Shown here: positions 12,864 through 26,900 of the stretch, in pieces
Position numbering within the stretch: position 1 is the first letter of the stretch
Layout: every line of letters starts with the position of its first letter
Program-made: the position numbers and the translations under genes
Assembly: GCF_964199755.1 (NCBI RefSeq)
Contig: NC_133930.1
Coordinates: 56,387,962-56,451,961, forward strand
Direction: 5' to 3'
DNA: 64,000 bases
From: Larus michahellis
Taxonomy: Eukaryota > Chordata > Aves > Charadriiformes > Laridae
The notes under the pieces: generated by a model
What the model was told of the DNA's origin: nothing
What the model saw: only the letters and a program-made list of their open reading frames with translations
Databases searched by the model: none

Positions 12864-15800
12864 ATCTACTTATTATCTTATATATTTAGGCTGTTACGAT
12901 TCTATAGAACATAATGATATTAAAAAAATGACAACAGACTGCACAAATGAATAAATAAATAGCTTTTTCTCCCATCTTGGCATTAATGAAGTTTTCTCTA
13001 AGGCTGAGTGATACTAATTCCATTTTATAAAAAATGCAGGCTGATAAGACTAAGTGTGGCTTTTCCACCAACATACTTAAAAAAGATCTGCAGTTTCATT
13101 TTTTCCAATTAGAAATGCAGAAGCATTAATTCTTTTTATCTTGATTGGCATCATGTTTCATAATGGAACACTATGAAACCAGTCCAACCATTAAAATCAA
13201 AGGGAGACCTTTTTCTTGATATCTGTGGTTTACAAATCAAATCTTGTTGGATGTTGTTTCTCAGTGGCTGTTGGGCATCTTTGGGGTTTTTTGCTTGGCT
13301 TTTTTAAAATGCATAGAGTGGAAATGGACATAGTAAATTAATGCTTTTTCCATAATTTTCCATGCACCCTCCTTTCACTGGGAAATGGTAGTATAAGTGA
13401 AAGATTGCCCTTGAAATGATAGGAAGGGGCAGGATTTCAGAGTCAAACCATGTGTTTGCTAGCTTAACTTCCCCTTTATACCTTTGCAGATTTTGCTCTC
13501 TCTGGTTAATTTCAGTATAACCTGTACTTCAAAGATATGAAATATGCTAATTAATTAACTTTTGCTTTAATTCTTGAAATAGAAACTTAGCCAGCATTGT
13601 CTTTGAAAGTGATTCTCCCTGTATTTACAATGACAAAACACTAAATTATGTTTTTGGATTTTCACAGTGAAACTAATATGATATTGTTGCTAGGTAAATT
13701 TTCCAAAACTTGTGGCATAATAAATCCTCAGTTTGCCCTTCTCAAACTGAGAAATTTTCCAGATGTAACAAATGGTGATATTCATGTTGCTTTTCTTGTC
13801 TCTAGTGGGAAAGAATCAGGACATTATTGTTGTTGGAGGTCTTGATAAAGCCCATTGAAATCAGAGAAAGGACACTTACTGACCTCAGGGCTGCATGAGC
13901 AAGAACAACAATCCTAATTTTGAATTTCTTATCTTTTGGCATAATTTCCATTTAATCTAGATATTCTTAAAAACTAATAGGAACTCAAACTATTAATACA
14001 TTCTTTCAGACCTAAAGCTTTGTTTTTTCCCTTCTCTTTGAATAGAAGAACAGCCAACTTTATCTATCAAAAAATAAAGCACATAATTTATGGCATTTAA
14101 TCAGTTGAAGAGAGAGGTTAACTCTCATGAATTGCATGAAGCTGACTGCCTGGTTCCCCAAGATATCTTCTTTTTTAATTTGACAGAAACCATGCAAAAC
14201 AAAACTAGATCCCCCCCAACAATTATGTGGGAACCCAGCACTCCAGCTTTACAGAGATCATAGGAGAAGAATAAGCAGCCTATAGCCCGAGTCAGACCAA
14301 AATGACAGACAGATCCCCAGAGAACAGCTTTTTCGTTCAGGCAAGCTTGAGGAAGGGAATATTTATACAAAGGCCAATCTACTTCGCTGGTAGCTGTTTT
14401 GTTTATTAATACCACTGAAGACACAAGTGCTTCATTTCTCTCAGCCCAGGTTTCTTTTCAGCCTGACCTTCTGTCACATGACTTGAATAGTATAATATTG
14501 CAATGTGTTGCCATGGAAATGATAGTGATGATGGCATGTGTTCAGCATAGCCAAATTTGAACCTAATGAGAGCAGATGTGACTTTGAGCTTTCATCCCTA
14601 AAGAGCAGACCTGGTTATATTGTCATGTCTTTTCTTAGGAACCATGAAGAAAGCTCTTAAACACAACTCTCTATGATTGTATTAACTGTTAACAACAATA
14701 TGAATGTATGGAAATAATTTCTACTTGCTGTAAACATCTTCTTATGAAGTCAAACACACCCACATCAGGAGAGCTATGAAAGAGGATGAGGCATGAGGAA
14801 AACAAGAACTCTTAGCCATCTGCAGTTCCCACTGCTGATGTGCATTATCTTCACCAAACATAAGCAGATTCCTGTATGTCACTGTGTGTTATCAGTTTTG
14901 GTCTCTACACTTTCCTAACAAAATAACTACTTCCAGTTGCTGCAGGCCAGTATGACATGCCATGCAAGGCTGCATAGCACCATGAATAAATTATGGCTGT
15001 CACCAACTTCTCCATTTAAAAAAGACCGTTACAAAAATAAATTAGCACTGCCCTTGAGCACTGCTAAGAGCGAACATCTCACACATGACTTTGCTAACTA
15101 AAAGAATAAGACCTCCATTTCACCACAGCAAATCCTGCATTCTCCATGTGAGAGAACAGCCACTATGCTAAACAACCACGGAGAGAGAAAAGGTCCTAAT
15201 GCACGAAAGGAGCATTCAAACGAAACATTTCAGAGGTAGTCCCAGCCGTGTTAACTTGGAGCAGTATCCAGAACTCAGCTGAATCAAGATCAGGAGAGAA
15301 GTCTAAGGTTCCTTCGTAATTAGTCTGGATAATGCCTTCCCTGTAGCTTCTTGGGGAGAGACCGAACCTCCGTAACTCCCCCTGCTCCAAGTGTTGTCAG
15401 ATAGGGATGCCTGAAATGAAGTAGCTGTGAATCTTCACCCATCACTATGTGTGAATTGTCTTATATTGCAAGTATTGTGGATTTATCTTTAGGTATGTAA
15501 AAAAAAAGACCAACTCAACTTTGTCTTCTGCAGCAGTACTTGAAAAAATTACCTACAAACACTGACATACATAGCTGCATATTGAGATGGGATAAACCAT
15601 CCTTCCTTTGTGTGTGGAGTCCTTCTGTCTGACCTTTTGTTTCTCCTTGAGGTTTCCAAAAGTCCTGATTCTAAGCCAGAAGTTCAGATGAAAATGCTTA
15701 TTGCTGTATCTATGAGAACTTTTTACTGGAACACCCCAATGTATTTTCCAGCAGTGGACACCCAAAGACTATCTGAGAAGCCAGTTTAATCATGGTGGTA

Positions 15801-18800
15801 TCACAACATTGGACCAAAACTAATTAGGGCAAACTTGCAATTTCCTCATCAAAAAATAAGGTGCAAACCCTCCATAGGTGTCTATAAACACAGGAAAAAG
15901 ACATGCTAAAAGAGAGGAGGAGGAGTACCATATCGCTATCTACTCCCTTTAATCCCTATGTGCATTATGTGGCAGAGGATGTGCCTTTTAAAATGTTATA
16001 GCTTGCTCAAAAGGCAGCTGAAACCCATGTTGTCCTTTCAAGCATCTGCTGCTGCTTCTCCTGTTCTCCCTGTAGCTCCTTTCCTGTCTTCATTTCTTCA
16101 GAAGTTCATGATAAGCTTAAACAAATTCCTATTTCCAGACTCTAAACTTAAACTTCAAAGCGACTTAGCTCAGCAGTGAGGGAGGGCAGGTAAACTGCAC
16201 TTAACCTTGGAAGCCTTGCCTCCTGCACTCTGCTTCCCTGTTTTCACAGCTCTGCACCTTCCAGGGACATGTCCCTCTAATTCTGCCTCTCCTTTAGGAG
16301 ACCAGACTTTATAGTGCCCCTGCTGAGCATCTGGAAAGAAAGAGAGGTGCCAACACCAGCTAGCATCCCTCTCTACAGCGCTCACCCAGGCCATGAAGCT
16401 CTCACCATCTTCAGGTGGGACGGCACAGCATGGCATGGTGCTTGGGCAGAGAGCTGTCAGGGCATACTCCTGGACAGACGGAGCGCCCAAGACAGAAGGC
16501 AGGACCTGTAAAGAGGTTGTGTTTCAGCATGCTGGGGAGTTTGCCATCACCCTTCCTTAGCCCTAGCCAAAACTAACACAACTACGCAGTCCCTGTGCAC
16601 TTAATATTACACCAGTCAGGTGGATTATCCTACAGAGTTCAGGGCGATAGTGCTTTTTGCCTGGTTTTGATATGCTGGTTCCATGGTGAGCGCTGAAATA
16701 TGATGGGTGATGACTGCAGCTAGCAGCCATAGGCTGGCAGCAGCCTGAGCATATCACCAGCTACAGCTGAAACATTAGCTGAAAGCTGGGTGAAAGGAAT
16801 CTGTTTAACAGGTGTGCTAGGAGTCTGGCACGGAGACCTGGGCTGGGGCCAGTACCACTGAATGTCTGCTGTGTTGATTCGTTGGCTGGCTAGAGTTACA
16901 GCAGGGTGGAGGGAACCAAACGCAAATGCCTTTTGGTCTGCAGCAGCTTCTCGCTTGCTAGAAAATTCCATCAGCGTTCCAGAGTCATCTACTGCACAGG
17001 AGATGCAGCCCTCTTTTTCTCTTGGTTTTCCTTTTTCCTCCAGGAGCCCATGCAGCAGTCCTTTACCAGGGGTTGTTCCTCAGCAGTCTCAGTTTAAAAC
17101 CAGAAAACACAAGGCAGCAGGGAGCAACAGTCCTGAGAACTGGCTGACTGAGTGCAGACATCAAAATCTTTGAGATACGACCTTGTCCAGTAACAGTGGG
17201 CAGATCGATGTCTGTTGGTGAGACAACCTCAGACTAGTAATTTATGCATCAGACTCATCTCTCCTGTGTCGTTACTCTCAGGATTGCCAGAACTACCTTA
17301 AACCTAGCAAGGAAATTACTCCAATTTCTAGACTGTCATTTCAAAGCTGCCAAGTCAACCTTCTCACCACACTACTAACAGATAACGATTGGAAGAGATC
17401 TAAACACTTTAGGCTTGATGGGCTGGGACAGTTTTAGATAGCAAGCTGAGTAAGAGCTTTCTGAGCCAAAGCAGTACCCTCTGCATCCTCGTGACTTCAG
17501 CCACATGTCAGCCAGCCCTAATGTGTGAATACGTCTGACCGCGAGCCAGAAGGCTTCCTGATGTCCCATTGACTCCACTGAGAGTTCTGGGTACGCAGAA
17601 TCAGGTGACAAAAGAACTGGAGACGCTTTCTTTCATCTGTAGTTTTCAAATATGCCATTACGAATTATTAAATGAAAGATTTACTTTGTATGCCTGAGAT
17701 CAATAGGTGCTTTGCTTCTGATCTCAATGGGCTTTTTGGAAGAGCATTTAATAATTTCTGTGCTTCCGTCCACCAATTGCAACTACAGCAGAAACTTTTT
17801 ACCAAGTGCTAGCACTAGATCCAGCAAATAAAGAATGATGATAGAAAAGCATGGGTTTGCTGTGCAAGTAGCCTGTTTGCATCTAAAAATGGGAAACAGC
17901 ATGTACCTGATTTGCACAAATTCATCTGGGTGTGGCTGGCCATCATGTGGTATATTCAGTCCACTGAAAATCTTTGCAGGACCAGAGCTATAACCGGTTC
18001 AACTCTATGTACTCTTACTCTCACTATTACTATCCTACTTCTTGATTGATCTCCCAGAATGAAGCATAGCAGAAACTGGCCAAGACTTTTTAAAATAGAA
18101 GAGAATTTTTCAGCACCAGAAAACAAGAACAAACAGAACCAGAAACATAGGTTACACAGGTAAATGTTCCTAAATGAGCCTCATTCCTTAATTCTTCAAA
18201 ACAGCAAGCATGCAATCAGGTCAGGGAAAATAGCTAACCTGAAACAATAATTATGATTTGCCTTTTGTGATTTAGCAATTAATTAGCATATGACTAGTGA
18301 ACATTAGGCTTATACAAGATTGCAAATCTGTAGTCCCAACCCCAGCTGGAGGCTCTGTTAGACTACACTGCTAACATAAGTCTTAATAAGTAGATCGGTA
18401 ATCTCTGTTATGGGCTTCTTTCCTGTTCAGAGGGTAAGAAACATCCCATTCCTCTAGGTCTGAAGCAGGATTAATTGATTGGTCTCATATGAACCTGAAA
18501 GTCATTAAGAGCACGAAGGATGAAAAGCAATTCAAACTGCTTTATTACCATTTTCTAGTAAAGTACCAGTTTAGACTCTGGACCTACTGTGAAGCAGCAG
18601 GTTTCCAGATACTGAGTGTGCTGGCATGTGCTTCTGGAAAAGAGGAAACAACTGATTCCTAAAAGCAGAAACATCTGCTCAAGTCATGAATACACTTTCT
18701 GGCTGAGGCCAAACAGCAGGATTGCTAAAGAAGTCTATGTGCTTCCAGCCCCATTGTCTGGAGTCACAGCAAAATGGTGGTGAACAGTGAAGAACGTTAG

Positions 18801-21800
18801 CTCCGCCTTCACCCTCAACATGCCAGTAAATAAAAATTAATTTTATGGGGCTCACCATAGTCCTTACCATGATGGCTTTTACAAGAAAGGCAAGGACAGT
18901 CTTCTTTTTTCCCCCTGGCATGGATGGAGAAGCAGAGCTGTTTGTGCAGGAGACACATGAACTTCAGAGAGGGAAACCTGGGCTGGTTGCCAGTCTGGGC
19001 ACTGCACTAGGAAAGCCCACATCTTTGCTTAGGGCGGTTCTCCTACACTGCATTTTCATTTTTTGGGCTGTTTGATACACTTGTTTTCCCATTTAAACAA
19101 GCAAACTCTATTGAAGTCTCACTGACAGGTTAGTGATACAAATAGGGGGGAATTTGACCCAATTAATACAATACTGATGTTGGGACCCCATTTAACATGC
19201 TTTCTTATCTCCCCAGAGTTCAGTTTAATTGTCAGAATGATGCAAGTAAATAAGGAGAAGTGACCACCCCTATTCTGGAACACAGCTTTGCTGGAAGCAG
19301 CAGAGCTGCCAAAATCCAGGTATAAATATCAAGATACTTTTAGCAGTTCAGTATCACCAGCAAGTGAATATGATTGAGAAATCTTACTACCTGTCTGAGG
19401 ATCTTAACAGGAAAACTCTCCCCATCTTTTATCCTAAATTAGGACGGTGGGCTTTTTCACTCGTATCAGAATGAAAACTTACTTAAAATCAAAAGAATGA
19501 CAGCAAAGTCTGAAGAAAAGATGGGTTTACCATAGCAGATGGTAAAATTTAACGCTTTATCAATAAGCAATGTCTGTAGACTTGTATTCTGCAAAAGTAG
19601 AGCATGGGTTGAATTTTGAGCCGTGATTAGTTTTCCCATTGAAGTTGTCAGCTATCGACTGTAAGCATTTGCTACAGTCCTCACAGAATGAGGGCTATAG
19701 AATGGAATACAGCCGATAGAGAAGAAAAGCGCACTGTCAACCTGTAGGGCATGTTCTGCAGTTCCTAGCACACCAAGCACACCTTACAAATTGTTTACCC
19801 TTTTTCTCTGCTTCAGTGTTATGTGGACATTTACTGCTTCAGAACTAATACTACAGCCTCTGATCCTGCAGTGAGTCCTGTAAGTGAGACCTACCTACAG
19901 TAAGGGGTTCTTTCTTCTACTTGCTTCCAGCGCTCATGAAACCATTTCTCCATCCGTACTTCAGCAATGCACTCAAGCACGTGCTTAACATTAAGGTCAT
20001 GCAGGACTTATGTATGTGATTAAAATTAAGCATGCATTTAAATGCTGCGTGGAACTGGGACCTCAATGAGGATGGCTGTTGGATCAACCTGCTATGACCT
20101 CTGCTGAGCTGATTATAACTCAGCCTTTGTAGCATTCTATTTTTCCCCAAAAGTCGTAGTTTATTCACTGTGTCTTGTAACAGAAATTTAAGTGCTCCTG
20201 TTTTTTTTTTCTGTAACACTATGCAAATGAATATTGATTTTTCAAGTCCTGTAAATATTTGAGATGATAGGAAAGATTTCCCATATCATTCCCCCCCCCC
20301 CACTCCCCCACCCCCAACAAATTCTGCAACACCTTTTGTGCACAGAAGGGATGTGAAGTATAAAAATACTTTGGGTGCTTTTAAAGTTCTATCAAAAAAT
20401 AAAATCAATTTCTGTGAAAATGTCCATTTTCTGCAAAACAAGTTTAAGAGGAAGAACGTGGACATTGCATTTGTCTCTGCAGCAGAACAACGAAGAATGG
20501 CTAATCATCAACACCACAACGATTCTTGTATTGTCCACTTTTTGGCCATTGAAAAATTTGGAGGCATACATAATGAGGCAGATTTCCTTTACTTTCTTTT
20601 CTGAAGGAACATTCCTTTCTTGCTGAGAGATCAGAGAGGACTCTGAATATGCCTGTAGGATTGAGAAGCAGAAGGAGATTTTAAATTTTTGTTCTGCAGA
20701 TTCAGATCTATGGATTATGCCAGTCTATTACCCCAAAGAAAAACAAAACAAAAGCAAAAACAAACAAGCCATGAGATCATCTGCATCACTGCTGTAAACA
20801 GATTAGCCCCATGTCATGTGAAAACTCCTTATCACACAGCTGGGATTTAACGTATGAGGACTCACCCTTTGCCATGTGGCCCTGCATGTCCATACACTCT
20901 GATGTTCCAACTGCAAAATATTTTAACAGTGCTTTTTCCAATTTACCTATCACCCATATTATGAACAGAGAGAGTTGATCTTCCTTCTGATTTTTAATCC
21001 TTCCCCCTTTCTGTCCAGAAGGACTGCTTAACCTAAAACCTTAATCCTTAAGCTTGGAAAGTCTGTAGTCACTTGCCTTCATAACCATGTTAGCTTTATC
21101 ACTGCATCATCAGAAGTACTATTTTTTTTTAACAGAAAAGTCAATGTGCTAAGCCTCTCCTCCAGCATTGCAGCCTTCTGATATTTCACCCTGAGATAAT
21201 GCTAGTGTCTTTGCCCAGCCTCATAGCTGGGGCACTTTTTAATTTTAGATTATTTTCACTCATCCCCAGATAGCTGGGAAATCTTGGCTAATCAAGAACC
21301 AAGAAATTATTAAACATTTCATATCTTACCCTCACGGAAAAGAGAAAGAGCTGTTTACCTTAAGAAGACAATTGAAAAAAGGGATGAAAGCTCAGCATCG
21401 TAAAGTCAACAAAATCTTTGTCATTCACATCAGCACGCCATAATTTTACCTATGATGTTTTATTTGGTTCCCAAGTGCTCTTAGCTTTGGCTCTGCTCCA
21501 CAGGTTTTACAATAGCTTCAGCCCTTTTTTTCCAGCGAGAAGGCATTCATATAATTGAGTGTATGATGTTTCCCTCCTCTCTCCCTGAGAGTGGCTAATA
21601 ACCTCACCCTTTATTAGAGATGGGAAAAAACATACAGGAAAGAGATGCTGAAAACCAAAATTCATTATTTCTGCCACTCATGGAGGACTTTTTTCTTCAT
21701 TAAGTGAAGTATCTTGAGGGCACAAGAGAGCTTTAAAATCCTTTTCCTCTGGATCAGACTTCAGCTCTTATATCCTTTTACCACTCCATCCAACTATTTC

Positions 21801-24800
21801 TCTACTTACACCACTTGCAATTCAGTTTTTGGTCTTTCCATTCTGCCTTTCACCAACCCATCTCTCCCAATGACTGGTTCTTTTAAAGATCCACAGAACT
21901 TCTCTAAGATACATGAGATTCCTCTGTTTATACATGGTATGCAAAATATATACTTCAAATTTTTATATTCTGCTATCAAATTAGGTAATAGGAGGTTAAA
22001 TCAAGTGGGAAGTACAGAGATATTCTTATTTAGCTCTCTGGTATTCATGCTAATGAAAAGCTGAAACTTCTTTTTTTCTGAATGTTTACATTCCAAAACT
22101 TAAACATGTTTATAGTATCACTGTTCATAATTTTCTTTCTTTCACTCATGAAAAAAGCAATCACAGACAATATATTCCACTTGTTTTGAAAAATGTTAAC
22201 TTTTCATTAAAAATGAAGAAAGTTTGGAATTTAGCTAACAAAGACTGACAAGTCTAGATTTAAGCGCTTACTTCATGCGAACGATTTCATCTTGTAGAAT
22301 TTCCAATTTTTTTATCAAAAAGTCATGAAGGAAAATGATGGTCTAGTAGTTAATATCTGACACTACAAATTTATGAAAAACTCAAGAAGGGCCTATAAAA
22401 AAATGGGAGTTCATCAGAGGGCTTCTGTGAGAGGGACAAATTAGTTAGACCTTCAATCCTTAATGTCTAAAGCTTCATGCCTAATCAATAGGGAAGGCAT
22501 GCAAATATAGCCTTCATTGCACAGAAGTTTCTGGAATTACAAATTATTGTATATTGCTGGCACGACCGCCTGTGTGCACCTGGATTCCTGCAGTGGAACA
22601 GGCACTCCATTAACCACTGCAATTAACCCAGCTCCAGTGAAGCCAGTGTCACCACACTGTTACATACTGGCCAAGGATGTGGGAACGTAAATGCAGATCT
22701 GTGCACCCTTGTTCTCCACAGCACTGCCAGTGTGCCCACAACAAACATAGATGGCTCGTGTTTCCATCACAAGGATGCCTCAGATTCCTCCTCTGAAGGG
22801 ATGCCTGGCTTGTTAGCTGCCTGGTAAAATAAAAACACATGGCTCCTCTTGCTAACCTATATCTCAGCCTTACCTAGAGGTACAAAAGGACATGTTCTTC
22901 AGTTTTGAGAGTTTGAGAACAAGGAGTTTAATCTGAAACATAAGCACTCCTGATTAAATAAATAACAAGGCATCAGAAAGGCTGTGTAACTTCTGTGGAA
23001 AAGTTGAGGCCTACTTTGGCTTAGCTTAACATATACATCAGTTTTGTATGTCAGTTGTGTTCCTAATGCAGAAAATCATGCTGTAGAGATGTTGGAGTGC
23101 CAAGACTCTGGAATTTAATCTGTTTCCTTTTTTTAACCAATATTATTTATTTTAACAGCACCAGGCAAGATCAAGACTCCATCTTCCTCAACCATTCATC
23201 AGAATTGTCAAGCAAAAAAAAGAAAATATGCTATTACCTAAGGTATGCAAGACTTGCCATGTTAGGTCAGATTGATCCTGTGTCTTACAACAACCAATAG
23301 CAGATTCTTGAGGAAGGAATATGAGGCCAGAACAGCTACAGAGACACCTTTCTGTAGTACAGTCTTACAGATTCTGAAAAAATCCTGAAGATAAGACTCT
23401 ACAAACCTGAATATATTACTATATGCTGTGAGAATTAAGTTGTGTACTTGCATGTGTCCATATACTCAGTGTCATGCATGATTGGCCAGAAGGGGCTTCC
23501 AGTCAATTCACTCCAGCCTCACACTTTGAACAACAGCTGGCTTACAGGACAGTAAATCCAACAAAAAAATATGTGACCTGCTGCACCCCAGAACAGAGCT
23601 TTAAAACTGAAGTCTTTGAACGTGGTATCAGAGAACCAGATCTCGCCAAGTCACTCACCGTTACTTGAACATAGCTCAAATTTTCTGCTCTGTCCAGACC
23701 AGTTATATTCACCTCAGGAAGCTTGAGCACCACCACCTCCCCTGAGCCCCTGCCAAAATAGATTGTACTGGGAATGAGTTAAAATATACACGTAAACAAC
23801 AGAAGCAAAACCTACATGGGATCAGACTACTCATTGTGCAGTGGAAGATCTAAACACAGAGGAATCTGAGGGCCTCTGAGGGAGTTAACACCGTGAGGAT
23901 GACAGTCACTCTTAAACCCAAGTGTTACTAATACTCAATGCTGTGAGCTATTTGGCCAAAATAGAACAGGCAATCCCTTCATTTCTATAGAACAATCCAC
24001 ACTATATTGAGCTTGGATTGAGGAGCCTGGAGCTTGCCAAAACTTTGACTTTATCAAATGTTCTTTAGTAGCCCAGCCAAAATCAACTTACTTTGACTGG
24101 TTGAAGAGCTTTCTATTCTTTTCTGCTTGGGGTTCATAGAGCACGTGCATCACTTGGGTCTCTGACTATTTCCAGTAGGGCATTAAGTGAGCCAACTGAG
24201 GTCTGTTGCACGTCTGTTCTCTTACTGTTTTTCAACAAGTTATTTGGGCTAGCAGGTATGCTGCTTACACAGTTATATGTGTTTGCATGTATAGAGTCTT
24301 CACACACACACGTTTGTGGCTACATATTTGCATGAGACAAAGCAATTTCAAATAAATACAGTTTCCTTTTTAAACAGTGGTGAAATTTGCAGTTGTCCTT
24401 ATAAGGCCATTTTTTAGCATGGCCTCAAGCCCTGACAAGGCGCTCTGTTCTGTTCAGCAAGTGCTGTCTTTCCAGTGTGGGGATCCGCTCTGCTACTGGA
24501 ATGAAGGGCGCTTTTTACCTTGAAAAACAGAGAAGCAGCTGACTGGGACCCCATGGGACATTGTTCCCCAGATTAATTTCTTTTCTGAACTGAGGAATTG
24601 ATGGATTCTTCTATTAAAGAGCAAAGTGCAAGTGCTCCTAGAAGGAAATACATTTTTTTTCTCAATTGGTCTAGAGATGCGGCAGGAAGGAGATAGTCTT
24701 TTGGAAAGAACCATCTGAAAATGCACACAAAACCTTAACAAGTGAATGCAACAGGCAGCCCGTAAACTCTGCTCATCCTGCTGCTTTGTATGCTGAAGTA

Positions 24801-26300
24801 TTTGATGGCTTGCCTTGGTAGGTGAGACAAGAAAAAGGGTTATGGATGAGGAGAGACAGGAAGCATCCTGCCCCTGCTTGTAAAGTTAAGACCAAAGGGG
24901 ACCATACTGAAAACCAGGAAGGATACTCCTCCCTCCCCACTCTGCTCCTGAAGCAGGCTGTGCTTCCAGCCCATGTGGCTGGAAGAGAAACAATCCAGTG
25001 ACTGAGATGAGGAAGAGGTGGCAGAGGCTGCTAAAGAGGACAGTGGGACTACATCCAAAGTGAAGCACCACTCAGTGAAAGAAAGAGTAGACGCATCAGG
25101 CCCTCAAGGTTTGAGTCAAACCCCATTGTGGCTGATGGAAAGCTTTCCATTCATTTGAGTGGAATAAATGAATGATTCATGACATATATTGTTCAGATGA
25201 TAGTGAGTGAGCAGTTCCCTAAGACAGGAATGAATCAGAGAGGTGCAGGCTTAGGGTGTGTATGAAGTCTTTTTTAGACACAGATTGCACTACAGGAAGC
25301 CTTTGATCTTCAAGAAAAATCTTACTTTGCCTTCAGCAACATTTCTGTTGTTACACTGACCTCACTTCTGCAACCAAACGTGAATGACAAAATGGCTGGG
25401 CTGAAAAACACCAGGTTGAAGGAGGACAGTAGTGCAGGTCAGGACACGTTTTTATTTATGAAACACTGATCTCCTGGCTTCCAGATTGATCAAATTAATT
25501 TTCCCACAAATTGTTTCCTATATTGAGCAAACCAGTATCCACCAAACGTCCTGCACCCAATCCAACAAATTGCTGAAGGACAGGACTTGTAGATACTCGT
25601 GTGCATGGGATTCATCAGGACCACTCACGTGTCAGAGGTAGCAACACACACTGATGCTTTGCAAACTTCTTCAGAAAGCAATGCAACTGCATTAGCAGTA
25701 CACAGATCAAGGATGGTTTGTGCTGCTCCTAGCTACACGTAGTAAAAGTAAAGTGCTTGCAGCCACCAGAGGTAGAATAATTAGTGATTATTCCTTTCCT
25801 TCTTTATTCAATTACTCAGCCAAATCCACCTATGCCTTAAATTGAGTACAGACACCCTTTTCCTGCTAACTGCATGTTTCCTTAGGCAACACTGGTATTG
25901 AAAGTTTCAGTTTTGTGTTGTTTCACCCTTATTACAACTCTACTTAACTGTGGTCATTCAGCCTTTGGTTTGTTCACCTCCCTGTTTCACTCCTCTCATT
26001 ATTTTGAATATACTGGTAAGCAACCTCATTTTGACAACGCTTGTCTGAGAAACTTAAGTTCAACGGGTATTAGTCTTCAGTATCTGCCATGCCTACCCAA
26101 TTTTTTAAGATGCTTACTTCAATTTTATACTGAAGTTGTTCATATAAGTGTAACACAAATGTTTCTACCAAATTTGCCATGATCAATTAAATGCAAATTC
26201 CACTTAAGTTGTTCTGTAAATCTCAGTTACTGTGGTTATAATTTTCCCAAATTCATACACTAGGGGATGAATCTGTTTAATAAAGTGGGATGTTAATAAA
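12864..26300. other. Non-coding, single-copy-looking sequence
   Basis: No supported gene was found. The longest open frames, for example around 14.1-14.4, 16.2-16.5 and 21.7-22.1 kb, have no signal peptide, domain or splice architecture that suggests coding. A modestly GC-richer patch lies at about 16.2-17.1 kb but is not CpG-rich. Perfect octamer motifs (ATGCAAAT or its complement) occur at 22,499-22,506 and 24,326-24,333, which is about the number expected by chance in a window this size. The region could be intronic or intergenic. Confidence 0.55.
20291..20315. repeat. C-rich low-complexity tract
   Basis: A run of 11 C is followed by two 5-6 base C-tracts separated by CA or ACT. On the minus strand this is a G-tract cluster. 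It is low-complexity and has no gene context. Confidence 0.85.
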
Positions 26301-26900
26301 TTGTAAAGTGTTGTGGTAAAAGCAGTGTGAACATATTCAATCCATGTTTTAAAACTTTTCAAATTGCCACCTCTATATTCACAAAAATGTTATAAAAAAT
26401 GAACATATTACAGTACAACTGTTCTTCCATTAAAACCTCTGTTGTAGAAGGCTAATTTTTTTAAAAACCTATGGGGCTATGAGCAAGTTATTGGGATTCC
26501 ATGTTGCTAATGAAATATTTTAAAAATTCGATCTGCTGAATTAGTTTATCACTGACTGCTAGACACATGCATAGATGCGTAAAAGAATTATTTTAATGAC
26601 TTTTGAGTTAACAGTTTTCTTTGGAAAATATAGTTTTACCAAAATTATATGTTATGATTTTAGTTATTTTTAATCAGAAAATTAATGATTAAAATTAAAT
26701 GTGTTGAAATATTCATAAGAATTTTTTACTTGCTCTTCTGAATAAAACCAAAACCCAATTTCAATATATCCAAGCTTTCACGAAATCAAAAGTGTGTTTT
26801 CCAGCAAACCTTATTTAATTAAACATAACATACTAATTTATGAAAGGAAACCTAAAATAAGAAGTGCCAAATTCATTGGTGGCCTCTTGTGGTGTGTTTT
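26301..26900. other. Very AT-rich block, possible conserved non-coding element
   Basis: About 600 bases have very high A+T and many homeodomain-type TAAT and ATTA cores, particularly at 26,520-26,830. The sequence is not a simple repeat and contains no open frame of note. Vertebrate developmental enhancers often look like this, but ordinary AT-rich intergenic DNA does too. Without an alignment it remains only a description. Confidence 0.25.

Noticed and set aside
17695..17726. Inverted repeat TGAGATCA/TGATCTCA that could form a hairpin
   Set aside because: An 8-base stem with a 16-base loop is at chance level and too short for a microRNA precursor.
22499..22506. Perfect octamer ATGCAAAT (another at 24,326-24,333 in reverse)
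   Set aside because: About two such 8-mers are expected by chance in 64 kb on both strands. No clustering with other factor sites was seen.
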